Source: Paratinospora sagittata
Taxonomy: Eukaryota; Streptophyta; Magnoliopsida; Ranunculales; Menispermaceae
Direction of reading: 5' to 3'
DNA: 64,000 nt
Assembly (NCBI GenBank): GCA_035771175.1
Contig: CM069598.1
Span: 12,010,539 to 12,074,538, forward strand
Shown: one piece after another, positions 16,139 through 29,727 of the stretch
How positions within the stretch are numbered: position 1 is the first letter of the stretch
Layout of the letters: the number at the start of each line of letters is the position of its first letter
Translations under genes and position numbers: made by a program
Notes under the pieces: model-generated
What the model saw: the letters and a program-made list of their open reading frames with translations, nothing else
Database searches by the model: none
Told to the model about the DNA's origin: nothing

Positions 16139-19100
16139 TTAAGCAACTGGGGGACGGAGAACATGATCCTGAGAGGTATCAACTGCTGCAGGTGGCATGA
16201 ATTGCCACATGGCAACTCCAGGGTAGCTAATGAATGGCATTAGCTTGTTGCCAGCTGCTTGACTCTGAGCAGCAAATGCAGCTGGGATTGCAGGAGGATG
16301 AGGCAGGTAACTTGGTTGAGCGCTCATGGCTTTGACTTGCTGCTCCAGCTTCTCTTTATCTGCTTTTAGCCTCTGTTTTTCATCACGAAGCTCATTTTTC
16401 TCAGCCTACACAAATGAAGGACAACATGATTTTAAAGATGTAAATTAAAAAAAAAAAAAAAAGTAAATAATGTCACTAGTTTCCAGGGAGACACCTAAAA
16501 CATTGAGGTATTTAAGAAGAAAACGAGATCACACGTTAAGCGGGTTCAAATCCTCATGAATGAGCATTCATTCTAGGCAATCCATCAATTTTCTGCACTC
16601 TCATGCTTGCTTTGAAGGTGCATCCTGACCTACTAGAGCAACTCTTTCTTTTGCTTTCTTTTTTATCTAATAAGCCCTAAATTAATCACAAAAGGAAAAG
16701 GACAAGAGAAGAATGGTATCTAGCAAGTATTCTGATTTCTGAATAACCGGATTCTTCATATCTTTACCCACTCCAAAGGCCACATACTTTCAGAACTTAT
16801 ACTCTCAAAGAACTGCAGCTATATGAAGGTTTCAATCAATATATATAAAGCACATCCTAAACCATGAAAATTGGCTTCTTTTTTAAGTTCACAAAATCTA
16901 ATAGTACCACTTTCTATAATCCCAAAGATTAATAGGTACATTTCTTAATTATGTAAACTAGCCACCTATACGTCAGCATCAACTAAACTAGAAAAAGAAA
17001 CAGCAATTTCTGACAATAACTTCACTCTACACATTTTAGGTAGGTTCTGAGTCATAAGAATTTTCTCAAAGAGCAGCCGTGCAAGACAAAAAACATTTAT
17101 CAGTTGAGAAAAAATAATTGTCACCACGTTCTAAAATCATAATAACATACAATAGCACCAAGTTAAAGGACGAGTTTCTTGTTAAGACAAAACCGATAGC
17201 GAATAATTGTCTTAACTTATCAGTTAAGACAAAAAAATAAAATATGATAAATGTTTAACTTGCTGCTATTGTATGTTATTATGATAAATGTTATCATATT
17301 CTAGTCACCAAGTTCTAAAATCATAATAACATACAATAGCACGAAGTTAAAGGATGAGTTAGAATGCATAAAATAACTACTTAAAACCAAGCAAACCTTC
17401 AACTCCTTAATTTTATCCTGAAGGCTCTCATTTGATTCCTTCAGCTTCTGGGCTTCACCGCGTAGCTGGTTAACCATGCGGACAGCATCACTCAGTAAAG
17501 CAGCTTTGTCCATTTTGGGTGGCCTTCCTGGCTCCAAGATGGAACCTAGTTCCACAAACCTTGCAATCATGCCAAACCCAATATGAGAGATGGACATAAC
17601 AGAAAGATGATACGTAAAGAGAGAAAGGGAAACACATAGTGGGAGAGAATGAACACATAAGTATCTAGGTGAGTTAAAGCATACTTCTCATTCAACCTAT
17701 CCCTTCGCATTTTTTCTCTACATGCTTTGGATCCAGATGCACAAGAAGCTTCAGACCGCACCCTGGAACAAACACACAGCAAATACCAAAAGAAAGAGGC
17801 AAATGGTAGTCACCATAATGAAATCAGTGTTGTTCATAATTCAACAAAATAATGGATTGGCAGATAGAGCCTGGAACAAAAAACTTATCAAAAGCTAACA
17901 ACTTGAAACGTTATTATAAGCAGTAAATTGGGTAAAACACTTACTTTTGCATGTGTAGCTAAAGAAAATGAAAATGCTGCATACCGTTTTCGAGAGCCTA
18001 TTTCTTTGGGGCCATCTGAATCACCCAACGACCCCTCGATTTCCACACTAAAGCAAGAACAGAGATAAAAGAAGGGAGGGAGCATAAGAAATTAACTAGA
18101 AAAATCAGTTCAATTCATAAATGCACAGCAGATAAGAAGACATTCTGTGGATGCAATACACAAATGATGTAGACTAGCCCTCAGCACTGACTATATGGCA
18201 ACATTCACTATATGCATACACTCAAGAGACAACAAGTCTCAGTAAAAGAGGTTGGAGAAAATATGAAGGAAGATAAAGAAATCTAGCTCTATCTTCCTAT
18301 TTAGGAAACAAGGAGAAAATATAATTAGTTGCTCACTGCCTTAATCATTTTATCACGCAAGTTAAAGGATTCCCTTAACCTGCATGAGTGAAACATATCC
18401 ATCAATATTTGTAATTGTAAGGCAAGTTTTGCTATCCAGTCAGCCTCATTATAAATGCTACAGTAATACCAAAACACACACACACACACACACAGAACTT
18501 GAGTTTATATTTCCACTGCATTTATGAGGTACTTTTCTTATAAAACAGTGGATTACTGATTATCCATTTCTTGACTAATCATTGTAAATATGAAGTTGAT
18601 TAACCTCAAAGACACAAATGCACAAGGACTCTGACACATGCCCATGCTGACAGGCACTTTGAGTCGCTGTGACACATGGACAGCACCATTTCAAATGTCA
18701 AAATTGGCAAAAGAACCATAGGCATGTATTGTAATATAGCACATTCTATGTCTAAATCAATATTTTTCTTGACAAACAAGAAGTAAAAGTATTGCAAGGA
18801 AGCAAAAGAAAAAACATTTCTGTAAATAAAAACTAAGGTGATATGCAAAGATCATACCAGTGTTCTGTTTTAAAAATAAAATGAACAAAAGTATAGAAGA
18901 CAGAAAGCATGGAAGACATTTTATTTAGGAATCACATTGAACTAATTCACATGTCAGGATGTGTGCACTGTTTCAGTATATCCATGTATCCATACTGTCA
19001 AACAAGTGTAAATGTACTTTTCACAAAGATTCCCTACCATTTAAAAATAAAAGAGTGCAACCATATGCTAAACTAGCAATTTTCCCATCGAGGAGCTCCA

Positions 19101-22100
19101 AACCAAAGTATTCTAGATTTTCTGCTAGAGATGAGTAGCTCATGAGGTGGGGCCATGGTTCAAAAATTTTCCGAAATTCAGCAAAATTCCACAAATTTTT
19201 TCCCTTTTTTAACCGCCGCAGTGCAAAGTGGATGTAAAATAAAAAATGCAAAAATTCGCCGAAATAATTCAATAAAATTCGATAAACTTCAATAAACTTT
19301 CTATTTTTCAATTAAAAAAATGCAAACATTCGACAAAAAATTTGATAAAATTCTAAAAAATCCGATAAAATTCAATGAAATTCGACAAAAAAGTAAAAAA
19401 TGTTAGTTCATCAAATAGAAAACAAAAGAATACCAATAATTATGTATTATTTTCAACTTCATCAACCAACATAGCAATATAAATTTTAAAAAATAATTTA
19501 ACAAGCTAACAAATTATGTAATTTATGGGATATGCTTTACCAAAAAGAGAAAAAAAGAAACAAAATAAATAAATAAATAAAGTTGAAATAAGATAAAACT
19601 TAAAAATAAATTAAAAGAGTTCCCAAAGTCATCTTCTTTCAGTTAACTCTTATAAAACAAGACTAAAAATAATACATTTAAATAATAAACTAATAAATTA
19701 AGCATGGTGAAAGTCAAACTAGTAAAGTATATCGTCGAGAAGCAAGCCACCACAAAATTATATATCAAAACAAAGAAAAAGAATTAAGACCAAAAGCCAC
19801 CATTTCAAATTTATCACCCACTTAACAAGATTGATTTTGTCAGGTCACTTATTGGTATTTTTATGTATTAAAAGTGTCTATTTCTATTAGTTTTTAGCTT
19901 ATACTACAATGAATCTAGATATTTAAGCATATATGCAAAAATTTTCTAAACTTCTCTAATTTAGCGAATTTTTACAATAATTCATCGTGTTGAATTAAAC
20001 TTCTCTGAATTAATTCCAATTTTTCAGTAACCGAAGTCAAGTCGAAATCAATTTTTTTATCCTTTGGTGTGGCTTTCTTCAAATTCCTCAGGCCAGTTAT
20101 TCATCCTAGATATACGATATTGCTTACTATTAAAAAAATCGCATTTTTTCCTAGCTCATTTCAGTATCATTCTTTGTCAAAAGAGAAACCTCCCAAACAA
20201 AAGACTTTCAAACTCAAGCAACACAACCAAAAGTTGTTGAAAAAAAAAAAATTCTTTGTTTCTCAGCCTTTTATCCTTTGGACTGTTTATAAAATCTTTT
20301 TTTTTTTTAGCAAAAACAATTAATACATATATTAGCAATAAGAAAATAAGAACTGATAGTGCATCCAGGGGTGCGCAAGTTGTGCGCCCAGACCAAAAAC
20401 AAAAGACAACCCTGCACCATAAAACATAAGTGTCACCCCTACACCATAAATTACAACAGATACAGGCAGCTACCCCAATCCAAAATCCAATTCGAAAGAG
20501 AAGGGCCACAAACAATGTCAGACACATGCACCTAAGAACTGGCCACAAACTTGATGTCCTCTCCTAATTTATTTACATCCTTGCATCTATCGCTGAAGAT
20601 TATGTTGTTCCTTTCTAACCAAATATGTCATAGTGTCGCAAAAGAGGCCACAAGGGCCACCTCCCTGGCCAAACTAGAAGTGATTGTATTATGATATAGG
20701 GTCATGCAATCCTCAAGACAAGATGGAGGGAAGAACCCTCCCCGTGAGTAGCAACACCATTTCTCCCACAAACCTCTAGCCACAGAGCAATGCAAGAATA
20801 GGTGATCTGAATTTTCTTCCCCTTGAAAGCAAAGAACACAACACTGGAGACAAAACCATATCAGGAAGACGTCTTTGAAGTAAGTCCATGGTGTTAATCT
20901 TCCTATGAGCCAAAAGCCAACCAAACACCTTAACTTTAGATAGAATATGTATTTTCCAAATGTTTGCCGCTAAAGGAAAAGGTGGTACAGGATGGTTAGA
21001 TGATGATTGCAGGTGTGGTGTTCAACTAGTGATTTGCATGAGCACTCCCCATTTGGCTCAAGGGACCATTTAAACTTACCTGGGTTATTTGAAACAATTA
21101 CAGATTCTAGGATGGCTAAAAGGTTAGCTATTTCTCTGTGTTCTCTTGAGGTTAAGGCTCTAGGCAAATGAAAGTTCCATGAGATACTATTGCTTTGGTC
21201 AGTGGGGGTTGAATTAATGAAATTTGCAATTGGCTGGTCGTATGTGGATGATAATCTATACAGGTTTGGAAAAGATCGTGCCAAGGAACAATCCCCAACC
21301 CATCTGTCCTCCCAGAAGCGAAAGGTTTCCCCATCACCAACCAAGGGGCAAATGTGTGCACCAACCATTGATGACAGAGATTTAATGAACTTCCACGGCC
21401 CTCTGAAAGAAAATCTCCCCCAAACCCTTCCCCTCCACCCTGGCCTGTGATTGATGATCTCCCATACCGACTGATAATCGCCCTTGCCCAAAGAGAATTT
21501 TGTTCATGCAGAATTCTCCATAACCATTTCCCACATAAGGCCTTATTCCTCACAACAATGTCCTCAATGCCAAGCCCTCCCTACTTCACTGGTCTCTGGA
21601 TCACCTCCCACTTGATCAAGCTTTTTAATTCTCTTCCCCCCTTACCTCCCCATCATCTGTGCCACACCCAATGGAGTTTTAAACACTGATAGAAAGTAGG
21701 TTGGAATAGCTTCTAATACCGCCTTGATCAGAGCTAACCTTCCACCTTTGGACAAGAAAGCGTACTTCCATCCCTCCAATCTATGTGAAATAGTTGCAAC
21801 AACTGGTTCCCATAATTCTTTGGATTTGGGGTTTCCCCCTAGTGGCAGACCCAAATATCTCATAGGCCAAACCCCTACCGCACGCCCTGCTGAATTTGCC
21901 AATCTTAGAATTACCTCCAGATCCATGTTCACTCTTGCCATCTGGCACTTTGCCATGTTCACCTTTAGCCCGAAGAACTCACCAAAGCAATGGAGAATAT
22001 CCAAAGCATTGCGAACATTTTCTTTCCCACCTTGCATCAAGAACAAGGTGTCATTGGCGTATTGTAGCAAAGAGACATCAATCTTATTCTTTCCTACTTG

Positions 22101-25100
22101 GAAGCAGCCTTTTACTAGTTCAAGACTTCTCGCACGGACCATCATTCGCACAACCATTCCCCACAAGAGTGAAAAGGAAAGGACAAAGCGGATCGCCTTG
22201 GCGTAGACCTCTACGCCTTTTGATAGAATGACATAGTGAACCCGTCTGATCCGGGGGCTTTAGACCCATCACAACTAAAAATTGTTGCCTTCACCTCCTC
22301 CTCTTGGAATGGTTGTTCAAGAAACACTCTCTCCTCGTGAGAAATAACCCCCCAATCCAGTCCTTTCGTCTCCCATACATAACTCCTTTCTACACTGTAC
22401 ACCTTGGCAAAATATGAGATAATCTCCTCCACCACCTCCCCTTCCCCTGAGATGCAAACCCCATTCTCTTTTTCAATCGAAGTGATGCAATTTTTGTTTT
22501 GCCGACTACTTAGGATTTTGTGAAAGAAGCTTGAGTTTGCATCTCCCTCCTTAAGCCATTTAATCTTAGCTTTTTGAAGGGCTATCCCATCTTCTCTGAG
22601 ACACAGCTTTTCCAATTTTTCCTTGTAAATTTTCCTAAAGGTGCCCAATTCAGCTGACTAGGCTCCTTCCTCTTCCAACCCATCCAAAGATCCAATGATC
22701 CCTTCAATCTCCTTCTTTTTGAGACCCGTCGCCCCAAAGGTTTCTCTATCCCACGCCTTAATTGAATCCTTCATCAACTTCAATCTAATCATAAACTGAT
22801 GTCCCTCCCACCCAAAAGCACTTGCAGCCTGTCACCACTCCCCCACCTTTTGCAAGAAGTCCCTATGAGTCAACCAAACATTTTCAAATCTAAATGGCAT
22901 CAGTCCCCATTTTGCTTCATCTGTGTCAAGTAAAACTGGCCTATGATCCGAGGTGGTTCTGGTTAATGCCAATTGTCTGTTAGAAGGAAATGATTCCAAC
23001 CATCTTGTAGATACCAAGAACCGGTCCAATCGACAGCATATTGGTTGTGCTCTGAAATTGGACCATGTGAAGTTAGCATTACATAGAGGTAAGTCCATAA
23101 GCTCAAGCTCATTGGTCAGCTGATCGAACTCCTACATACTTCTCGTGAGTCATGTACTGTTCAACTTTTCCCCCATAGATCTTGTGGTGTTGAAATCTCC
23201 CGCCACACACCAACCCCCCTCACAGACCACTAACAAGCCGGCAAGTTCATCCCAAAACAGCTGCCTCTCCGATGGTGTTGAAGGTCCATACACCCCTGTT
23301 AACCACCATTGTGAATCCCCTGTGTCCCTCATCTAGACTATCACTGAATAGTTGGCTATGAAGCAAAGATTTGCCTCCACAACCGTTGTATCCCACACAA
23401 TTAGAGTCCCCCCTGAAGCCCCCACTGATAGAAGGAAGGACCGCCCCTTACTGCGAGAACCCCACAATTTCCCTATGAGCCCTTATGGAGAGTATATATC
23501 AATTTTTCACGTCATGAAGAAAATATTGAAAAGAAGTCACCTTAAAGTTTTAGAAGAGAACTTTCTAGCCTATAGGGGTAGATCATCATCCCCAATCAGG
23601 GCAAGATGAATCTGGTAGGTACGAGGATGAAAATGGTCCTCATGGTTGTATTTGGAAATGCATCCTTAATGTACAATAAAGCTTCCATAATTAAATCAAA
23701 CTTGAAGTCACCAATGTAGAAGAACAAGAATTTTGAAAGCTAGCAGGGTGACAAACTTCATCTCGGCGAATGATTCATGGTTTGCCTTCTCAAGTGAGAA
23801 TGATTAGCAACCTGATTTTGCTGAATTATCGAAAATTCAAATTCACCCTGTACTTTGATCAATTAAAAGTCAAAATTAATTCGGGTAAGTTTAATTCAAT
23901 GTGGAGAGTTTGTAAATATTCATCAGATTATGAAATTTAAAGATTTTTTTCATAAATACTAAAATATCCAAATTTATTGTAATATATGTTAAGTAATTGA
24001 AACTTTTAATCCATAAAAGTATTCATCAACGACCTAACAGAATTAATCTTGATAAGTGGGTTGATAAACTTTGAAATGGTGCTTCTAGTCTTGATTTCTT
24101 TTGTGTTTTGATTTTCAGTTTTGTGCGTGTTTTCAAGGCCACACCTAAGCCACAACTAGTCCATCGCCCAGGCCATACTTAAAAATAGGTGGTGAGGTTC
24201 TTCAAAAAATTTTAAAAGTATATGGAGGTCATTGTGAATATATAAAGTGTAAGGTTCTTTCTTTCTATATTGCTGCAATATGATTGTGTAGCTTAAACAT
24301 TAGCATAACTTTTAACTCAAGTGATATATTTATATTGCCACTATGCAAGTTTTTTTTTTGCTTATTTTAAGTAGTTATTTTATGCATTCTAACTCGTCCT
24401 TTAACTTGGTTCTATTGTATGTTATTATGATTTTAGAACTTGGTGACTAGAATATGAAAATATTTTGTCTTAACTGATAAGTTTTTTTTTTCTTATTTTT
24501 AATTCTGATTTATATTTTATTGTTATCATATAGTTGCAAATATTTTCCTTTTTGTCATACTCAGAATTGCATCAAACACGACTCTTTAAATCATTATACT
24601 TTCACTATATGCCAACTTTTCTTATTTGTTAATATGTTTTTCAAGTTTTTAATTTTCGAATACATAACTGACTGTGGAATACAATATGGTTAATCTTTTT
24701 TACCAATATATGAATTCTATATTATGGAATATGTATGTAATCATGTTTACAAGGTTTGTTATGTGAAACTAATTATTTATTTATTTTGGGATCTATAAAT
24801 AAATATTATTTATAATGTCTAGGCCTCGTGTAGGTGAAACCTGACACTTCCTCGCCTAGATGAGATCAATCGCCTAGGCATCGTCTTGACGCCTTGTCAA
24901 CATTTGTTTTATGGTAGTTTGCTTCTATGCTATTAATGTGATAGCTTGGCATTCTACCTTGCCTAGTTTGTCTGCTTATTATTAAATAGTATTGCTTTTT
25001 GAACTTGTATTATGAGTTGTTAAACCAGAAATGATAGCTTTGACCATAAAATTGTATAGTTTGCTACATTCTATTAGGCTTGGTTGATGGAAGGGGAGCC

Positions 25101-27311
25101 TCGGCAAAATGGTAAGAATTGTTGCAGTGTGACCAAGTGGCCACGGATTTGAATTGTGGAAACAACCTCTCGCGATGCAAAGTAAGGTTGCGTACAACAG
25201 GCCCAATGTGGTCTGATCCTTCCAGGCTTCCCCAGGACCCTACATAGGTGGGAGCTTTATGCACAAAGCTGCCCCTGTGTTGGCTAATGAAATAAAATAT
25301 GGTTGATAGCTTTTAATAATTCTTTTACTTTTTGTTGATGAAATAAAACCCGATGGTTTCTTTGTTGAATTTTATCGAATTTTACAACTAATAAGCCATC
25401 ACCAAGGAGATAGCAATATTTAAATTGGGTGATAGCTTTAATAGTTAGTAGTTGTTTCATATTGGGAGTGTGTGAGTCCAACTTGATATGTGAGTCTAAT
25501 TAATTATGAGACAAGGTCTTCGCTATTTTTTTGGTACTTTCTTTATTTATTTGAAGGTCATGAGTATGTGAAAAAAAGATAGACTATCATTTTTCAGTTC
25601 AATTAAATAAAAAGCATTTTGTATCTTTTTCTTTTATCATTGTTCTTGTGTGCCAAGGGTAGGCCTTGCCGCAAAGATTGAGATTCCTCCATCTAAAAGT
25701 CACAGGTTTAAATATAGAAACAACCTCTCCAATGTGGAGCTCAGGTTGCATATATTGTCCCTTCCCTAGAAGCCACAATGTTGGAAATTGGCAACGCCCT
25801 TTCTGTGTACAACTTATTGCTTCAAATCTACACTACATCACTACTAAAGCTACTCTTGTCTCCTTAACGAATGGAAAGACCCACACACACACGCCATCAT
25901 GAACCATATCAATTGCAGAATGAGGGTTGCCCCCGTAAACAATCTAAAAAGGATTAAAACCAATACTCAAATTGATTGAATAGTCAAAAGCAAACTCCGC
26001 TTGAAAGAGAACGTGATCACAAGACTTGACACTATCACCAACCAAAATTACTAAACTACGAAGAAGATTACACAAAGAAAAATTACTACTTCAATTTGAT
26101 CATCTATCTCTGGATGATACATTACACACAATTGAAATCCAAAAAAGCACAAACCATCCTCCACGAACTTTGCCAAAAATGATTAAGAAACCAAGTGCCG
26201 CATCATAAACTATAGATTCTAGAAGACCATGAAGATGGTAGACTTCTATTAAAAATAATTGCTAACAACTAAAGATATCACCAAGTGCCAACCCAATCTT
26301 GTCATCTCCTTAACGAATACAAAGACACACTTACATGCCATAAACATCACCAAGTAAATAATCATCTTTAAGGAAGAGGATTGAGTTTTCTTTTTATAAA
26401 AGTTCAGCGCAAGTTTGCTTCTCTCCAATTTTCCAATTTTCCAATTTTCTTTCGCCTTCAATTCTAGATTCACTTCCTCTTTTTTGCATGGTCTTTGGTT
26501 CCATTAAACCATGAAACCTCCAACATGACTCATAATTTTCATATCGTTTATTATTTCAACCACTGCTCCTACCCAACCCCAAGAGAACTGCAACTTTTCC
26601 CTACCAACATACCATTAGTTCACTTCCCCAATGAATCACACAAAACCCATTAAATACACCACTCACAGTGACATCCATTATAAACTACAGCTTTGTTCTG
26701 ATATCATCATAATGAAATACCCTATCAAAACACTTAGTCTAAAAGAAAAAAGGGCTCTATTACGCTCTATACCAAACTGTGGCAAATTAAGTTAAAATAG
26801 CAACAATAATAACATCTTAAAAGAACACTTTCCAGATTTTAGGTATTCTTAGACAAAAACCTTCAACAAAAATCAAACCCTTGAAACACAATTACACATT
26901 CAACCTAAACCAAACTTCCCCAAAATGACATTTAACCTAGTCAAGATTCGATATTTAAGAACCAAATAGACGGGAAATTAGGGTTTTTTTACATCAACAA
27001 GAAAAGTAGGGCTAAAACAACCGATTTAACCAATCAATTTAAAAAAAATAAAATAAATAAATAAATAATATAAAACAAAAAAACAGAGAAACAACAGAAA
27101 ACCCGAAGAATCAAAGCCAGAACAATAAGCAACCCTAGGTTACACGATCAACAAAAAATATGACTCACTTGACACTTTCAGAATTGTTCAACGATTGGGA
27201 CGGAGGCCAATGAAATCCGGTGGATAGCGCCGGAAAATCTCCACCTGCGACCGGAATGTCGTCGATCAAAGAGTAATCGAACATCCAATTAGAATTTTCC
27301 GGAGAAGCCAT
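16139..27311 (-). CDS. bHLH transcription factor, subgroup IVc (ILR3/bHLH115-like)
   Basis: Five exons on the minus strand: 27311-27169, 18047-17985, 17762-17685, 17559-17397 and 16405-16139. All junctions are GT-AG, phases agree, and the product is 237 aa, close to ILR3-type proteins. The N-terminus (MASPENSNWMFDYSLIDDIP) is the IVc signature. The basic region follows GSRKRVRSEA in exons 2-3 (ACREKMRRDRLNEK). Helix-loop-helix is in exon 4 (FVELGSILEPGRPPKMDKAA), then a leucine-rich coiled coil (RGEAQKLKESNESLQDKIKE) and a proline-rich C-terminus. Family knowledge: IVc bHLH proteins act in the nucleus as dimers that activate iron-deficiency regulators, and are controlled by BTS-type E3 ligases through the C-terminus. 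Intron 1 is 9.1 kb, mostly transposons. The coding sequence looks intact. Which of the IVc members it is cannot be settled here. Confidence 0.92.
17088..17396 (-). repeat. Repeated segment in bHLH intron 4, with an inverted copy in intron 1
   Basis: Intron 4 holds two local copies of a block centred on TTCTAAAATCATAATAACAT (about 17131-17190 and 17311-17370), plus words such as TTATCAGTTAAGACAAAA. The part from 17285 to 17394, beginning a few bases after exon 4 ends, is nearly identical in reverse complement to 24358-24470, inside a transposon-like repeat in intron 1. Confidence 0.7.
18477..18496. repeat. (CA)n microsatellite in bHLH intron 1
   Basis: About ten CA units in a row, close to exon 2. 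Confidence 0.85.
20299..23490 (-). mobile_element. L1-type LINE retrotransposon, degenerate, in bHLH intron 1
   Basis: On the minus strand, in order, I see an endonuclease piece (about 23490-22832, with GVYGP, AGDFN and a final SDHRPVLL), the start of the reverse transcriptase (22648-22211, with GSKAPGSDGF), the reverse-transcriptase core (22166-21642, with YANDT where active elements have YADDT), a fingers/thumb part (21553-20970), and the cysteine-containing zf-RVT region (20924-20628, DHLFLHCSVARGLWEKW). The element ends in TTTTTGCT followed by a run of A (T run at about 20299-20310 on the plus strand). Frames are broken by stops and frameshifts, part of the reverse transcriptase is missing, and the 5' end is cut within the endonuclease. 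It is transcribed, if at all, only as intron sequence of the bHLH gene. A sister copy lies at 54698-55258. Confidence 0.88.
24127..24903. mobile_element. CCTAGG-family hAT-like repeat, copy A1
   Basis: It starts GTGTTTTCAAGGCC and ends GACGCCTTGTCAACA, with GCCTAGGC-like words near each end. The same termini occur in several copies at 50.8-55.9 kb, of which the one at 52216-52580 is complete. This copy also contains the inverted bHLH intron-4 segment (24358-24483). There is no coding capacity. Confidence 0.65.
25089..25276 (+). mobile_element. Au-type SINE in bHLH intron 1
   Basis: The body follows the plant Au SINE plan: GGAGCCTCGGCAAAATGGTAA with an A-box, GTGACCAAGTGGCCACGGATTTGAA with a B-box-like end, then GGAAACAACCTCTCG, TAAGGTTGCGTACAACAGGC, CAGGACCCTAC and a GTGGGAGCTTTATGCAC tail block. 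It is opposite in direction to the bHLH gene. TGGTTGAT occurs on both sides (25081-25088 and 25300-25307) and may be a short target duplication, but the 3' side is offset from the SINE end. Confidence 0.8.
25655..25810 (+). mobile_element. Degenerate Au-type SINE
   Basis: It has the same order of blocks as the SINE at 25089 but is more diverged: GGCCTTGCCGCAAAGATT, AAAAGTCACAGGTTTAAAT, GAAACAACCTCTCC, CTCAGGTTGCATATATTG, TCCCTAGAAGC. No target duplication was found. Confidence 0.5.
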
Positions 27312-27642
27312 CCTTCCTTAGTTGGAGGAATCCAAGTTTCCGGCGAGAATTTGCCGGGAAATTTGCAGAAGGTCCGCCGTGTGGAGAAGAAGTAAAAATA
27401 ATAAAAATAAAGGAAAGAGAAGAAAAAGGAATAAGGAATTCGTGGCTGCGTTGAGACTTTGGAGCCGTAGAGTCCTAATTGGGCCTCACGAAGAAAGTAT
27501 TTTCATGTAGTTAAAGCCCGTTTCTGAGATAATGGACCTTGGCCCATATGAAAACTAGCTCTTCTGCTCTGCACATGGGTTTTTGATCTTATGCTTTTAA
27601 TTTATTGATAATTTTGTTTTTTTTTTTAATATTTTGATAAAT

Positions 27643-28020
27643 AATGTTAATGTTAGTAAGACTTAAACTTTCAATTTTATTAAAGGTGGAACTGATGTCG
27701 AACTACTCCAACTAAGATGTTATCAACTTTTATGTTTTTTTATTTTATTTTAAAGTATTAATTGATAATCTTTTAATACGTCTTGATTAATAAGCACAAA
27801 CCGTGAATAATATATAAAATTTGGATTCAAATTCTCATTAAAAATAATAATAAATTACATTAATGTTATTAGTGAGACTTAAAATTTTAACTTTATGAAA
27901 AATAAAAGAGATGTCAAACTACTCCAACTAAGATGTTATTGACATCTAAGTTTTTTATTTGAAATTATTAATTAATAATTTCTAATATGTAAATAAGCAT
28001 AATGGTGAATGACATATGAA
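27643..28020. repeat. Diverged tandem duplication
   Basis: Two AT-rich units about 220 bp apart share the order GTAAGACTTAAA / GTGAGACTTAAA, then CGAACTACTCCAACTAAGAT / CAAACTACTCCAACTAAGAT with GTTAT after it, then ATTAATTGATAAT-like ends and ATAAGCA. It is non-coding. Confidence 0.6.
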
Positions 28021-28537
28021 ACTCAAATAAAGCAATGATAAATTATATTAATATTAGTGATAATTTCTATGTGATCTGGACAAATTATAGCAACCTTAAT
28101 TATACTAGTTTATTTAATTTATTATTTTATTGGAGAATAGAAAGAGATATTAAGGTTTTTGTAATATTTAATTGTATAGAAATTTTATTTTATTTTTTTT
28201 TTGCTAGGTTATTGTAATGAGACTTATTTATTTTTTATTAGTGTAAACATGTGCACCACACATAAACTTTTATTATTTATAAATGAAATTTTGAGTTTTA
28301 TGATTCTTTTGATGTTGTTATTTCTTGATAAGGAAACGCATATTGCAATGATAAAACTGTCATTTTTATATAAAACAAAATAGAATATCATATACTATGG
28401 AGAAGAGATGGATAAAATATTATTATAATTTTTTTTATTTAATATTATTATAATTAAGTTGAGAAATTTTGGAGAATTTATTGAGCCTCAAAAATTAGAA
28501 AAGACATATAGAAGTAATAGAGAAAAGTTGTAAATGT

Positions 28538-28790
28538 TAGCTAGCTCTAACGGTGTGCATTCAAACTCCTTCGTTCGAAGTCGGGAGTTTGATTATATTT
28601 CCTTACAAAAAGTGAGAGTTTTTCTTTTCCTAATAAAAGTGGAAGAGGGACTATAATAGTTGATTCGTATGATTCCCATCTGACCTATTTATGTCATTCG
28701 TTGTTGTAATCGTTTTTTTTTTTTTGTCCTATTGAGGGGTCCTAATATTAGCAATCATCTGATCTTGTGTCAGTAATAAAAAAAAAAAAA
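28538..28790 (+). mobile_element. tRNA-derived SINE-like element, family 2, copy 1
   Basis: It begins near AGCTCTAACGGTGTGCATTC, has GTTCGAAGTCGGGAG as a B-box-like block, then AAAAGTGAGAG, and ends GATCTTGTGTCAGTAATAAA followed by a run of A. The same ordered blocks recur at 63497-63660, so this is a small dispersed family. Confidence 0.55.
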
Positions 28791-29687
28791 TGGAGGAAAG
28801 GTGAGAGTGGTAATTTCCTGATTTCTTTTTTATCTTTTTTAAACCTGGGGCACCCATTAGGCCACTCAACCATTTGTTCAAAAAGTTGAGCAATTCATTA
28901 AGTCACTGAGGTAAAGTGACCCATTTTCAGCATTCTTTACTTCAATTGGTTTGTTTTAATTTATGCAATAAGGAATGCTCTTACAAGGCCATTTTTTATG
29001 AATGAGAGCCCACTTTCTGTATTTTATTGCTCACTTTGATTTTGAAAATGAAATAGAGTTCTTCCACATTTTTCTTTGTTTATTTCTTTCTTTAATAACT
29101 TGTAAGTATACACACACACACATATATATATATATATATTCTATGTTAAAAATATACGGCTACTAAAAAAAACTTCAAGTTCCCTTAATCAAAGGAAAGA
29201 AAAAGAAAAAAAGAAAAAATTGGAATAAATTTAGAATTCTATCCCAAATACCTCTAACAAGTGGATGCGAAAAGCATCCAACAAGAATATAAAACCTATC
29301 CTTAATTAAAATAAATACTTAACTTATTTTAATCATTGGACTATTTTTAATTAAACAAATATGCATACAAGTTCATGAGGTAGTCATCAAAGATTAAATA
29401 TAATTAAATCCATTTGTAATTTGATTTTGTTATGAGCAACAATTGTTTTTTTTTTTTTTTCAATACCTTCTTGACAATATGATCTAACTAAGAGAAGAAA
29501 AAGAAACAAAGAAAATGATGTAATCAAGAACTAAATATTCTCTCTGTTTTTTATTTTTATTTTTTAATGTAATGTTGACTTATGTTATATATAGTCCCAC
29601 TAGGCTTCTATTACATTTGCCATCTTTCTATAGAAATTCCATGCTTCTTTTTAAAAGCACATCTTTATCCTTATAGTCTCATGACAC

Positions 29688-29727
<40 letters not shown>

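Noticed and set aside
21190..23609. Plus-strand open frames across the LINE
   Set aside because: The minus strand carries clear endonuclease and reverse-transcriptase motifs; the plus-strand frames are only its complement.
27322..27510. Plus-strand open frame opposite the bHLH first exon
   Set aside because: Basic, low-complexity sequence (Lys/Arg/Asn runs) within the bHLH leader and promoter region.
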